Positions 30,172-37,911 of a stretch of 64,000 nucleotides of DNA are shown here, piece after piece. The position numbers and the translations under genes were made by a program. Positions within the stretch are counted from its first letter, which is position 1. Every line of letters begins with the position of its first letter. Source of the stretch: VRUE01 sp963748075 (GTDB taxonomy: Bacteria; Actinomycetota; Thermoleophilia; Solirubrobacterales; 70-9); the NCBI GenBank assembly GCA_963748075.1, contig CAVVHQ010000028.1, positions 1 through 64,000 on the forward strand, given 5' to 3'. The notes beneath the pieces are model-generated. The model ran no database searches, was not told the DNA's origin, and saw only the letters and a list, made by a program, of their open reading frames with translations.

Positions 30172-30606
30172 ATGCCCGAGGTCCACCTCGTCGTCGGCTG
30201 CGCGCTGATCGCCCTCAACCTGATCGCCTTCGCGGTCGGAGGCGTCGCCTGGCTCCGCCGCCGCGCCTCGATCCCCTTCTGGTACCTGCTCCGCGCCGCG
30301 CAGCTCTCGGTCTTCCTGCAGGCGCTGCTGGGCAGCCTGCTGCTGTTCAGCGGTCACGAGGCGGACGATCAGCTCCACTACCTCTACGGCATCCTCCCCC
30401 TGGCGATCTCCTTCGTCGCGGAGGGCGCCCGCGCCGGCGCCGCCCAGCGCGAGCTCGGCGACCTCGACTTCGAATCCCTCCCCGCCGCGGACCAGCAGTC
30501 GCTGGCGCTGGCGATCGTTCGCCGCGAGATGGGCATCATGGTGGTCAGCTGCGGGGTGATCTTCTTCCTCGCCCTGCGCGCCGCCACGACCAGCGGTCAG
30601 TTCTGA
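30172..30606 (+). CDS. Small integral membrane protein, unknown function
   Basis: 144 residues with four hydrophobic segments: about 7-27, 41-62, 70-82 and 119-136. Between the third and fourth is a polar stretch (AQRELGDLDFESLPAADQQS). No recognised motif. Divergent from nuoA; a role with complex I is possible but unsupported. An IS1380-like element is inserted exactly at its stop codon. The target duplication TCTGA includes the TGA, so the reading frame was left intact. Confidence 0.65.
   Translation: MPEVHLVVGCALIALNLIAFAVGGVAWLRRRASIPFWYLLRAAQLSVFLQALLGSLLLFSGHEADDQLHYLYGILPLAISFVAEGARAGAAQRELGDLDFESLPAADQQSLALAIVRREMGIMVVSCGVIFFLALRAATTSGQF
30602..30606. repeat. Target site duplication, left copy
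   Basis: TCTGA, repeated directly at 32420-32424 on the other side of the insertion sequence. Confidence 0.6.
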
Positions 30607-30796
30607 CTCAGATCCGTGAGTAACGCCGATTTGCGCCGATTTCATCCTTCCCACGAGGTGTGTGGGGTCTCACGACTCCGGGAAAGGCCGGAGACGGGGA
30701 TGACCGAGGCGCGTGTGGTGACCAAGCACGCGATTCCAGGCAACCTTCACCGCAAGGGATGCCGGCGGTCGACTTCGGCGAGGAGCTGCGGCTCAC

Positions 30797-32260
30797 TCAG
30801 GGGGGCGGAAGCCCCCAGGTCGCCCGGTAGGTGGCGGTGAGCGCATCCAGGTGGGGGAAGCCCGCCGGCAGGCGGAGGATCGTGCGCCTGGCGGTGCGGA
30901 TCACCCGCGCGGGCACCGCGAAGAGCAGCTTGCGCAGGGTCTTGGCGGCGCGGCGAAGCGGCGCGCCCGCCGGCGCCTTCCCCGAGGCCCCGGCCAAGGG
31001 AGAGACGTCGCAGACCAGCGCCGCGAGGTTGAGCGCGAGCAGGCAGCAGAACAGCCAGACGCGGTTGGCGTTCAGGTTGCCCGAGGGCAGGTTGCGAAGT
31101 GCCGCCCCCAGCTTCGCCTCGCGGATGCGCTCCTCGATCTGGGCGCGGTGGCGGTGGTGGTGCTCGATCCAGGCGGCGTCCTCGCCGCGGTCGGTGAGGA
31201 TGAACGAGTAGCCGTAGAGCTGCCCCGTGTCCTCGCCCGCCTCCAGCAGGGCGAGCTGGTCGGGGTGGATCGTGCGGCGCCGCCGCGAGCGCGTGTGGGG
31301 CGAGACGTCGGCGGCCCGCAGCGCCACCCGGCGTACGACCAGGCGCAAGGGCTCTGCCTTCCAGCCTTCGGGCGAGTAGGTCGTCTCGGCGACCTCAGCG
31401 CCCCTCATCTCGGTCGCGGGCGCCCACTCGGGCTCGGGAATGCGCTCCAGCGCCGCCCACATCGCCGATGAGCGCGGCGCCGAGACGGTGAAGGCGGCGC
31501 CGCGGGAGCGCAGCGCCCGCAAGAGCTTCACGCTGTAGAAGCCCGAGTCGACGCGGAAGCTGACCTTTCCGTGGCCCTCGGGCAGCAGGTCGATCGCCCG
31601 GCGGGCGATGCGGGCGCTCTCGGCGCCGCCCAGCATCTGCCGGTTGCCCGGGTAAAGCTCCGAGCAAAGCGCCCGGCCCCGCTCGGCCCAGGTCGCCAGG
31701 TAGGGGGCGTAGGAGAGCTGGCCGTCGCGGTTGCGCGCCGCGCCCTGCTTGGCGGCGCCGCAAACCTCCACGCCGGAGGCGTCGAGGTCGACCGTCACGT
31801 CCTCGCCCGCCTCGCGGCCGAGCGCCGCGTCGAGCTTCTCCGCGGCCCTGGCCGCCGCCCGCTCGGCTCGCTGCAGGTGGGAGCGGCGGAAGCGCTTGGC
31901 CACCTGCAGGGCGGTGGAGGGCGAAGGGACATCGGCCACCGCGCGCAGCGGCGCCCCCGCATCGTCGGCGCGGATCTCCTCGAGGTCGGAGAAGCACTCC
32001 GCCCCGGCCAGCTGGGACTCCGCGATGCAGGTCAGCAGCTCACCCGGGCTCGCGCCTCGATCTCGCTGCTTGACCGGCGCGGCGCGGCGGTTGGCGGCGA
32101 CCTCGCCGTCGAGCATGCCCACCAGCCCGGTCCTGCGCGCCAGCTCGCCTGTGATCGCCAGCCCCGCGTGGGGCGTCAGCCCCTCCTCGTCGGCGCGAAT
32201 CTCGATCCGTCCGGGGCTTTTCCTACCGTGAGCCGCGTTCACCTTCAAGGTGACCTCCAT
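30797..32260 (-). CDS. IS1380-family transposase
   Basis: 487-residue DDE transposase of the IS4/IS1380 type. The catalytic aspartates are probably in VTVDLDASGVEV (about 160) and FRVDSGFYSVKLL (about 241). The late glutamate region is HRAQIEERIREAKLGAALRN (about 385-404), the Y-(2)-R-(3)-E-(6)-K-like C-terminal signature. The N-terminal part resembles the IS1380 opening (HAGLAITGELARRTGL). Intact, with no frameshift, so the element could be active. Confidence 0.85.
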   Translation of the reverse strand: MEVTLKVNAAHGRKSPGRIEIRADEEGLTPHAGLAITGELARRTGLVGMLDGEVAANRRAAPVKQRDRGASPGELLTCIAESQLAGAECFSDLEEIRADDAGAPLRAVADVPSPSTALQVAKRFRRSHLQRAERAAARAAEKLDAALGREAGEDVTVDLDASGVEVCGAAKQGAARNRDGQLSYAPYLATWAERGRALCSELYPGNRQMLGGAESARIARRAIDLLPEGHGKVSFRVDSGFYSVKLLRALRSRGAAFTVSAPRSSAMWAALERIPEPEWAPATEMRGAEVAETTYSPEGWKAEPLRLVVRRVALRAADVSPHTRSRRRRTIHPDQLALLEAGEDTGQLYGYSFILTDRGEDAAWIEHHHRHRAQIEERIREAKLGAALRNLPSGNLNANRVWLFCCLLALNLAALVCDVSPLAGASGKAPAGAPLRRAAKTLRKLLFAVPARVIRTARRTILRLPAGFPHLDALTATYRATWGLPPP

Positions 32261-32315
32261 TCACTCTCGTGGCTTGCTTGCTGACAACTGCCACGATTCC
32301 GGTTCGCCCGGACGG

Positions 32316-32340
32316 AAAGGCCCCGGTTTCCGGGGCTTTT
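32316..32340. terminator. Hairpin with T-run inside the insertion sequence
   Basis: GGCCCCGG/CCGGGGCTTTT stem-loop between the right IS end and the transposase start. Such a structure can protect transposase expression from outside transcription, here from the minus-strand gene upstream at 32488. Confidence 0.55.
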
Positions 32341-32452
32341 CTGCTGGATGGAGGACCGCTCGGTAGGGAGGTCTGCGGGCTCAGCGAGCCAGATCCGTCG
32401 GGTTACTCACGGATCTGAGTCTGAGGTCCCGTCGCCGACGAGTGGGCAGTTC

Positions 32453-32469
32453 TGATCCCTATAGGGTCA
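32453..32469. repeat. Short CCCTATAGGG palindrome
   Basis: TGATCCCTATAGGGTCA lies between the insertion sequence and the end of the nitroreductase-fold gene. It shares the CCC(C)TATA..GGG core with the palindromes at 23806 and 57713 and may act as a terminator stem. Confidence 0.45.
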
Positions 32470-32487
32470 GCAATCGACCACTTGCGC

Positions 32488-32928
32488 TCAGTGAATGCGG
32501 AAGGCCGGGTGGTCGGGGGCGATGCGGCGCAGTTCCTCGTCGGAGGCGTCCGGGGCGACCCCGCCGAAGAAGGCGCCGACCTCCCACTTCCACTTCTCCA
32601 GGTAGGCGCGCAGCAGCGCCGGCTTCTCCTCGTCGCCGACCTCGCTCGCGGTGAACTCCTCGGCCTTGCCGCCGAGCACGAGCCGGCCACCGCCGCTGGT
32701 CCGCATGTTCCGCACCCACTGGGTCTGGCCGCGCGGCGAGACCAGGTAGCGGTTCCCCTCGTGGGTGAGCAGGTTGACCGGCGTCCGCCGCCACTCGCCG
32801 CTCTTGCGCCCCTTCACTTCCAGCACCCGCGAGCCGGCGACGCTCACCCCGAGCCGCGTCAGCCCGGCGACGATCCGGTTGAAGACGTTCTTGGTGAACC
32901 AGCCGGGCTGCTGAAACCGCTGCTCCAT
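32488..32928 (-). CDS. Deazaflavin (F420)-dependent nitroreductase-family protein
   Basis: 146 residues with the split-barrel flavin/deazaflavin-binding fold. Motifs are VLEVKGRKSGEWRRTPVNLL and RYLVSPRGQTQWVRNMR, typical of the Ddn/DUF385 family common in Actinobacteria. Members use F420 or FMN to reduce quinones, nitroimidazoles or tetracyclines; some only bind lipid. Start at the ATG at 32928; the longer open frame upstream has no support. Confidence 0.8.
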   Translation of the reverse strand: MEQRFQQPGWFTKNVFNRIVAGLTRLGVSVAGSRVLEVKGRKSGEWRRTPVNLLTHEGNRYLVSPRGQTQWVRNMRTSGGGRLVLGGKAEEFTASEVGDEEKPALLRAYLEKWKWEVGAFFGGVAPDASDEELRRIAPDHPAFRIH

Positions 32929-33012
32929 GTCCTTCGATTCTGGCAAACCGGGCGGTAGGGGGGAGAGTTTCAGGGACCGGCGGCTTGTAGGGAGGAATGA
33001 CGACAGCAAGAG

Positions 33013-33035
33013 CATTGGCTACCATATGGTCAATG
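33013..33035. promoter_or_regulatory. Palindromic operator candidate overlapping the antitoxin start
   Basis: CATTG, ACCATATGGT and CAATG form a 23-base near-palindrome that ends in the antitoxin ATG itself. Ribbon-helix-helix antitoxins commonly autorepress by binding such sites. The ATG position suggests a leaderless transcript. Confidence 0.4.
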
Positions 33036-33284
33036 CCGCGCACGCAGACGCTGGTTCAGCTGAGCGACGAGCTGCTGCGGCGGCTCGACGAGCGAGCCGC
33101 CCGCGAGGGCCGCTCGCGCTCGGCGCTGATTCGCGATGCGATCGAGGACTACCTCTATGACGAGGACGAAGCTCAGATCGACCGGGAAATCAGGGAGGGC
33201 TACGAACGGATCCCGGAGACCGAGGAGGAGCTGAGGTGGGCGGAAGCCGCCGGCAGGGAAGCGATCCGAGAAGAGCCATGGTGA
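33033..33284 (+). CDS. Ribbon-helix-helix antitoxin (CopG/MazE-like)
   Basis: 83 residues. The N-terminal ribbon-helix-helix is TQTLVQLSDELLRRLDERAA then GRSRSALIRDAIEDYL. The C-terminal acidic, probably disordered tail (YERIPETEEELRWAE) would wrap the toxin. Start at the ATG at 33033; upstream codons are unlike the family. It overlaps the toxin gene by seven bases, the usual antitoxin-first arrangement. Confidence 0.8.
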   Translation: MPRTQTLVQLSDELLRRLDERAAREGRSRSALIRDAIEDYLYDEDEAQIDREIREGYERIPETEEELRWAEAAGREAIREEPW

Positions 33285-33610
33285 GTCGAGGCGATATCTG
33301 CTGGCTCGAGCACCCCGAACTGGGGCGGAGGCCCTCCCTGGTGCTCACCCGGAATGAGGTGCTGCCGGTCTTGCGCAGCGTGACCGTCGCTCTCCTTACC
33401 AGCTCGATCCGTGGCATTCCGACCGAGGTTCGGCTCGGCCCTGCGGACGGGGTGCCCAAGGATTGTGTGGTCAGCCTGGACAACGTCTACACCTTTCCGC
33501 AAGCCTTCCTCGCCGAGCGAATTGCCAGCCTCGCCGGCAAACGCATGCACGATGTCTGTCGCGCGCTGGCGATCGCCACCGGCTGCGACTGGCGTCCTTC
33601 TCGCCCGTAG
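33278..33610 (+). CDS. MazF/PemK-family toxin (endoribonuclease)
   Basis: 110 residues. The MazF fold is shown by MVSRGDICWLEHPELGRRPS at the N-terminus and VTVALLTSSIRGIPTEVRLG in the middle. DCVVSLDNVYTFPQAFL carries the late strand and conserved Asp/Asn. MazF enzymes cut mRNA at short sequences when the antitoxin is degraded. The ATG overlaps the antitoxin stop. The stop is only five bases from the convergent flavin-reductase stop. Confidence 0.82.
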   Translation: MVSRGDICWLEHPELGRRPSLVLTRNEVLPVLRSVTVALLTSSIRGIPTEVRLGPADGVPKDCVVSLDNVYTFPQAFLAERIASLAGKRMHDVCRALAIATGCDWRPSRP

Positions 33611-33615
33611 CCCGG

Positions 33616-34098
33616 TCAGCCCAGCGGGCGGTACTCGCCGCCGTGGAAGACGAGGGGATCGCCCTCGGCCGCGTCCACAGCGGTGACCTCGCCGGTGACG
33701 ATCACGTGGTCGCCGCCGGCGATCACGTCGCGCAGGTCGCAGGCGATGAAGACGAGGGCATCGTCGATCGCCGGGACGCCGTGGCGCTCGCTCCAGGCGA
33801 TGCCCCGCCACTTGTCCGCCACGGGCGCCTTGGTGGCGAAGGCGCGGGCGATCGGCTCCTGGCCGGCGTGCAGGACGCTGACCCCGAAGCGGTTGGACCC
33901 CTGCACGGCCAGCAGGGTGCGCGAGCCGCGGTCCAAACAGGCCAGCATCAGCATCGGTTCGATCGACAGCGAGCTGACCGCGTTGGCGGTCGCTCCGGCC
34001 GGCCCCTCGGGCCCGGCGGCGGCGACCACAGTGACGCCGGTGGGCAGCATCCCCATCGCGGCGCGGAAGCGGGCGGGGTCGGGCGGACTCACAGCCAT
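33616..34098 (-). CDS. Flavin reductase-like domain protein
   Basis: 160 residues with the FMN-binding split barrel of the NADH:FMN oxidoreductase component of two-component monooxygenases. Motifs are GMLPTGVTVVAA, ATANAVSSLSIEPMLMLACL and NRFGVSVLHAGQEPIARAFA. It would supply reduced flavin to a partner oxygenase, none of which is adjacent. The divergent cytochrome gene begins 28 bases away. Confidence 0.82.
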   Translation of the reverse strand: MAVSPPDPARFRAAMGMLPTGVTVVAAAGPEGPAGATANAVSSLSIEPMLMLACLDRGSRTLLAVQGSNRFGVSVLHAGQEPIARAFATKAPVADKWRGIAWSERHGVPAIDDALVFIACDLRDVIAGGDHVIVTGEVTAVDAAEGDPLVFHGGEYRPLG

Positions 34099-34126
34099 CT
34101 AGGCTGGACAATATGATGCGCGCCGC

Positions 34127-34525
34127 GTGCGACCTGCAATCGCAATAGCCGCGGCCGTCGCGGCCGCCCTCGCCCTCGCCGCCTGCGGCTTCGGCGAAGA
34201 GGGGATCTCGGTCTCCAAGGAGCGTCCCGACTACAACGGCGCCGTCCTCTTCGCCACCCACTGCGCCGGCTGCCACACGCTCAGCGCCGCCGGCACGCAG
34301 GGCACCGGCAATCGCAGCTCCCGCACCCAGGGCCCGAACCTCGACCAGCGGACCGAGACCTACGACGACGCCCTCTTCGCGATCCAGAACGGCGGCTTCT
34401 CCGGGGCGATCATGCCGCAGAACATCGTGGTCGGCGCCGAAGCCGAAGCGGTGGCGCGCTTCGTCGCCAAGTACGCGGGCGCCGACGCCGAAGAATCGCC
34501 CCGTCCCGGCAAGCCGTCGCCCTAG
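34127..34525 (+). CDS. Lipoprotein c-type cytochrome
   Basis: 132 residues. A lipoprotein signal, ALALAAC, places Cys at about residue 20. The single haem site is HCAGCHTLS near 45. A distal Met is likely in GAIMPQNIV near 102, followed by helix VARFVAKYAG. It resembles small class I cytochromes that shuttle electrons to oxidases on the outer face of the membrane. GTG start at 34127. It lies nine bases before serS, but a functional link is unlikely. Confidence 0.82.
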   Translation: MRPAIAIAAAVAAALALAACGFGEEGISVSKERPDYNGAVLFATHCAGCHTLSAAGTQGTGNRSSRTQGPNLDQRTETYDDALFAIQNGGFSGAIMPQNIVVGAEAEAVARFVAKYAGADAEESPRPGKPSP

Positions 34526-34534
34526 CCCCTTCCG

Positions 34535-35806
34535 ATGCTCGACCTGAAGCTGATTCGCTCCGAACCCGAGCGGGTCAGAACGGCATTGGCGCGCCGCGGC
34601 GCGACCGAGAGGATCGACGAGCTGCTCGCCTTCGACGCCCGCCGCCGCGAGCTGCTGCCCGAGGTCGAGGGCGCCCAGGCCGAGCGCAAGGCGCTCTCCA
34701 AGCGGATCGGCGAGGCGAAACAGCGGGGCGAGGAGGCGGCGGAGCTGGTCGAGACCGTCCAGGGCCTGAAGGAGGGAATCGAGTCGGGCAAGGCCGAGCT
34801 GGAGGAAGTCGAGGCGGACCTCGAGCGGGTCGCTGCCGCGCTGCCCAACCTGCCCGACCCCGCCGCCCCCGACGGGATGACCGAGGAGGACGCGGTCGTC
34901 CTGCGCGAGGTGGGGGAGAGGCCGAGCTTCGACTTCGAGCCGCGCGACCACCTGGAGATAGGCGCCGAGCTGGGCCTGGTCGACATGGAGTCGGCGGCGC
35001 GGCTCTCCGGCTCGCGGTTCGCCTACCTGAAGGGCGACCTGGTGCTGCTCGAGCTGGCGCTGGTGCGCTTCGCGATCGACCTGGCGCGTGGGGAAGGCCA
35101 CGAGCCCGTCGTCCCCCCGGTCCTGGTCCGCGAGGAGGCGCTCTACGGGACCGGGTTCCTGCCCGGCGACCGCGACCAGATCTACGCGGTTCCGAAGGAC
35201 GAGCTCTTCCTGGTCGGCACCTCGGAGGTCTCGCTCGCCGCCCTGCACGCCGACGAGATCCTCGCAGCGGGGCAGCTGCCGCTCCGCTACGCCGGCTTCT
35301 CCACCTGCTTCCGCCGCGAGGCGGGCGCCGCCGGCCGGGATACCCGTGGCATCTTCCGCGTCCACCAGTTCGACAAGGTCGAGATGTTCTCGTTCGTCGA
35401 GCCGGATGCCTCGGCTGCCGAGCACGAGCGGCTGCTGGCGATCGAGGAGCGCATCCTCTCCGAGCTGGAGATCCCCTATCGGGTGGTCGAGGTCGCCGCC
35501 GGGGACCTCGGCGCCCCGGCGGCGAGGAAGTACGACTGCGAGGCCTGGATTCCCAGCCAGGGTCGCTACCGGGAGCTGACCTCGTGCTCGAACACGACCG
35601 ACTACCAGGCCCGCCGCCTCAGTTGTAGGTATCGACCGGCGGGCGGCGAGCCCCCGCAGCCGGTCCATACCCTGAACGGCACCGCGGTGGCGGTGGGGAG
35701 GACGATTATCGCGCTGATCGAGAATCGTCAGGAGCGGGACGGCGGTTTCACGCTACCTAATACTTTGCATCCCTACGGTGCCCCTGAGAAGATCGGGCCG
35801 TCATGA
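34535..35806 (+). CDS. serS: Seryl-tRNA synthetase
   Basis: 423 residues, full length. It has an N-terminal coiled-coil arm (about 30-105) and a class II catalytic core: LFLVGTSEVSLAALHADEIL, motif 2 FRREAGAAGRDTRGIFRVHQ, and motif 3 NGTAVAVGRTIIALIENRQ. It charges tRNA-Ser (and tRNA-Sec where present) with serine. ATG at 34535. Confidence 0.96.
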   Translation: MLDLKLIRSEPERVRTALARRGATERIDELLAFDARRRELLPEVEGAQAERKALSKRIGEAKQRGEEAAELVETVQGLKEGIESGKAELEEVEADLERVAAALPNLPDPAAPDGMTEEDAVVLREVGERPSFDFEPRDHLEIGAELGLVDMESAARLSGSRFAYLKGDLVLLELALVRFAIDLARGEGHEPVVPPVLVREEALYGTGFLPGDRDQIYAVPKDELFLVGTSEVSLAALHADEILAAGQLPLRYAGFSTCFRREAGAAGRDTRGIFRVHQFDKVEMFSFVEPDASAAEHERLLAIEERILSELEIPYRVVEVAAGDLGAPAARKYDCEAWIPSQGRYRELTSCSNTTDYQARRLSCRYRPAGGEPPQPVHTLNGTAVAVGRTIIALIENRQERDGGFTLPNTLHPYGAPEKIGPS

Positions 35807-35828
35807 ACGCGGAACCGGCAAATGTGCG

Positions 35829-36479
35829 ATGAGCTCCAGCGTGCGGGAGGCGAAGCGGGTCGTCCTCTGCGACGACCACGAGATCGTCCGCGACGCGATC
35901 AAGTCGCGGATGGCGAACTCGAACACGCTGCAGATCGTCGGCGAGGCGGCCGACGGCCGCGATGTGGTCGATGTCGTCAAGGACCTCGAACCCGACGTCC
36001 TGATCATCGACGTCGAGCTGCCCAAGCGCGACGGGATCGAGGCGACCAAGGAGGTGCTCAGGGCCCGGCCGCGGACCAAGGTGATCATCTTCACGGCCCA
36101 CGCCCAACCGGACCTGCTCGCCCTCGCGCTACGGGCCGGCGCCTCCGGCTACGTGCTGAAGTCGGCCCCCGCCGAGGACATCGCCCGCGCGGTCAAGGCG
36201 GTCACCGCCGGCGGCACCTTCCTCGGCGGCGACTTCGCCGGTGGCAAGCCGTCGGAGGTCGAGAAGCTGCTCGACCTCTCGCCGCGCGAGCGGCAGATCC
36301 TCGAGCTGCTGGCCGAGGGGCTGCGGGTGAAAGAGATCGCCGAGCGGCTCGGCCTCAGCCCGGCGACCGTTCACACCCACGTGCGCAACGCGATCGCCAA
36401 GCTGGAGGTCGACACCCGCACCGAGGCGGTCGCGCTCGCCGTGAAGTTCAGCTACCTGGGCGCTGGGGGGAAGGCATAA
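35829..36479 (+). CDS. LuxR/NarL-family response regulator
   Basis: 216 residues. In the receiver domain, phosphoacceptor Asp is in LIIDVELPKRDG (about 58), the acidic pocket in VVLCDDHEIVRDA, Thr in IIFTAHA and Lys in GYVLKSAP. The C-terminal NarL-type helix-turn-helix has LSPRERQILELLAEGL and LGLSPATVHTHVRNAI. No histidine kinase is next to it, so it is an orphan. It starts 22 bases after serS. Confidence 0.9.
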   Translation: MSSSVREAKRVVLCDDHEIVRDAIKSRMANSNTLQIVGEAADGRDVVDVVKDLEPDVLIIDVELPKRDGIEATKEVLRARPRTKVIIFTAHAQPDLLALALRAGASGYVLKSAPAEDIARAVKAVTAGGTFLGGDFAGGKPSEVEKLLDLSPRERQILELLAEGLRVKEIAERLGLSPATVHTHVRNAIAKLEVDTRTEAVALAVKFSYLGAGGKA

Positions 36480-36534
36480 CGCCGCCTCCTCTACTTCCGC
36501 GGAACGCAGAGAATCAGACATGGATGCGTCTCGC

Positions 36535-36948
36535 TCACGCGTCCGCGCGCGGCTTCAGCTCCAGCGCGCAGCCGTTGATGCAATAGCGCTGCCCGCCCGG
36601 ACCCGGGCCGTCGTCGAACACGTGCCCGAGGTGGGCGTCGCAGTGCTTGCAGGCGACCTCGGTGCGGCGCATGAACAGGCTGTTGTCGGCGCGCAGCTCG
36701 ACGTGCTCCAGGTTGGCCGGCTCGGTGAAGCTGGGCCAGCCGGTGCCGGAGTCGAACTTCGTGTCCGAGGAGAACAGCTCCGCGCCGCAGCAGACGCAGC
36801 TATAGGTGCCCTCGCCCTTCTCGTCCCAGTGCGGTCCGGTGAAGGCGCGCTCGGTGCCCGCCCTGCGGGTCACCTCGTACTGCTCCGGCGTCAGCTGTTC
36901 GCGCCATTCCTCGTCCGTCCTCTCGACCTTCTTCTTAGTCTCGGTCAT
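36535..36948 (-). CDS. msrB: Peptide-methionine (R)-S-oxide reductase
   Basis: 137 residues. Zinc cysteines are in YSCVCCGAELF and ACKHCDAHLGHVF. The catalytic cysteine is in GQRYCINGCAL. GTGWPSFTEP is the substrate loop. It repairs methionine-R-sulfoxide using thioredoxin. It converges with the response regulator gene. Confidence 0.95.
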   Translation of the reverse strand: MTETKKKVERTDEEWREQLTPEQYEVTRRAGTERAFTGPHWDEKGEGTYSCVCCGAELFSSDTKFDSGTGWPSFTEPANLEHVELRADNSLFMRRTEVACKHCDAHLGHVFDDGPGPGGQRYCINGCALELKPRADA

Positions 36949-37026
36949 CTCGCTCCTTTCGCTCTATATCCAGGGTACGCGGCGTGTCTAACGAGGATGT
37001 GACGAGCGGGGCCACCCCCTGCTAAG

Positions 37027-37054
37027 CACAAGACGTTCCATCCCTACCGGGATG
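37027..37054. repeat. R3 solo end
   Basis: CACAAGACGTTCCATCCCTA then CCGGGATG resembles one end of the element at 39904-40016. No second end was found, so it is a remnant. It lies just upstream of the thioesterase start. Confidence 0.5.
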
Positions 37055-37064
37055 AGTTCTTAGG

Positions 37065-37862
37065 ATGCTCGCCGTGGCCGAGGCGTTCTACGAGCGAGAT
37101 GACAGCGGGGGGTTCGTTGCCACCGAGTTGACCCGGGGCCCCTGGGATCCCGGGGCGCAGCATGCCGGGCCGCCGTCCGGGCTGCTGGGGCGGGAGATCG
37201 AGCGCGTCTCCGGGGGCGAGGGGTTCCAGGTCGGGCGGGTTACCTTCGAGATCCTCGGGCCGGTGCCGATCGGGCCGGTGCGGGTCGAGGCCGAGATCGT
37301 GCGACCGGGCAGGAGCGTGCAGATGATCGAGGCGTCGCTGTCGGCCGGCGACGAGGTGGCGATGCGGGCCCGGGCATGGCGGCTGCGGACGCATCCGATC
37401 GAGATTCCCGACGGGGTGGCGACGACGCCGCAGGCGCCGCCGGGTCCGGAGCAGGGAGACGTGCCGGAGTTCTTCGAGACCGGGCAGTCGGTCGGCTACC
37501 ACACGGCGATGGAATTGCGGTCGGTGGGCGGCGGGTTCCTCGAGCCCGGGCCGGCCACCGTGTGGATGCGAATGGGATGCGGGCTGGTGGCCGGGGAGGA
37601 GCCGACGCCGCTGCAGCGGACCTTGGTCGCGGCTGACGTCGGCAACGGGATCAGCGCCGTGCTCGATTGGCGCCGCTACGTCTTCATCAACGTCGACCTC
37701 AGCGTCCACCTGGAGCGGCTACCGGAGGGCGAGTGGGTCTGCGTGGATGCGGTCACGCTGCCGCAGCCCAGCGGGGTCGGGACGGCCGAGTCGGTGCTCT
37801 CCGACGAGCGCGGCCGAATCGGCCGCGCGGTCCAGGCCCTCCTCATCGCCGAACGCAGCTGA
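37065..37862 (+). CDS. Acyl-CoA thioesterase-like hot-dog protein
   Basis: 265 residues made of two hot-dog units in the TesB/thioesterase-like superfamily. The opening has GGFVATELTRGPWDPGAQHA and GPPSGLLGREIER, followed by ILGPVPIGPVRVEAEIVRPG. The C-terminal half has WRRYVFINVDLSVHLERLP and VLSDERGRIGRAVQALLI, where the Asp/Gln-type late motif is expected. It would hydrolyse acyl-CoA; chain length unknown. Confidence 0.7.
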   Translation: MLAVAEAFYERDDSGGFVATELTRGPWDPGAQHAGPPSGLLGREIERVSGGEGFQVGRVTFEILGPVPIGPVRVEAEIVRPGRSVQMIEASLSAGDEVAMRARAWRLRTHPIEIPDGVATTPQAPPGPEQGDVPEFFETGQSVGYHTAMELRSVGGGFLEPGPATVWMRMGCGLVAGEEPTPLQRTLVAADVGNGISAVLDWRRYVFINVDLSVHLERLPEGEWVCVDAVTLPQPSGVGTAESVLSDERGRIGRAVQALLIAERS

Positions 37863-37881
37863 CTACCAGCCGTCAGTGGTC

Positions 37882-37911
37882 ACTTTGCCCACGCATACGG
37901 TGGCAAAAGGT
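37882..37911. terminator. Hairpin between convergent genes
   Basis: TTTGCCCAC and GTGGCAAA form a stem in the 49-base gap between the thioesterase stop and the MFS stop, a suitable place for a bidirectional terminator. Confidence 0.45.

Larger units (their letters stand above)
30607..32419 (-). mobile_element. IS1380-like insertion sequence
   Basis: About 1.81 kb. Ends match as inverted repeats: CTCAGATCCGTGAGTAAC at 30607-30624 and its exact complement at 32402-32419. The repeat can be extended two bases outward, but then no target duplication is seen; with these limits TCTGA flanks both sides. One transposase gene on the minus strand fills it. A hairpin with T-run (32316-32340) lies between the right end and the transposase start. 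The structure looks complete and recently inserted. Confidence 0.8.

Noticed and set aside
30616..30840. Small plus-strand frame inside the left end of the insertion sequence
   Set aside because: It overlaps the transposase 3' end and terminal repeat, with no ribosome-binding site or motif.
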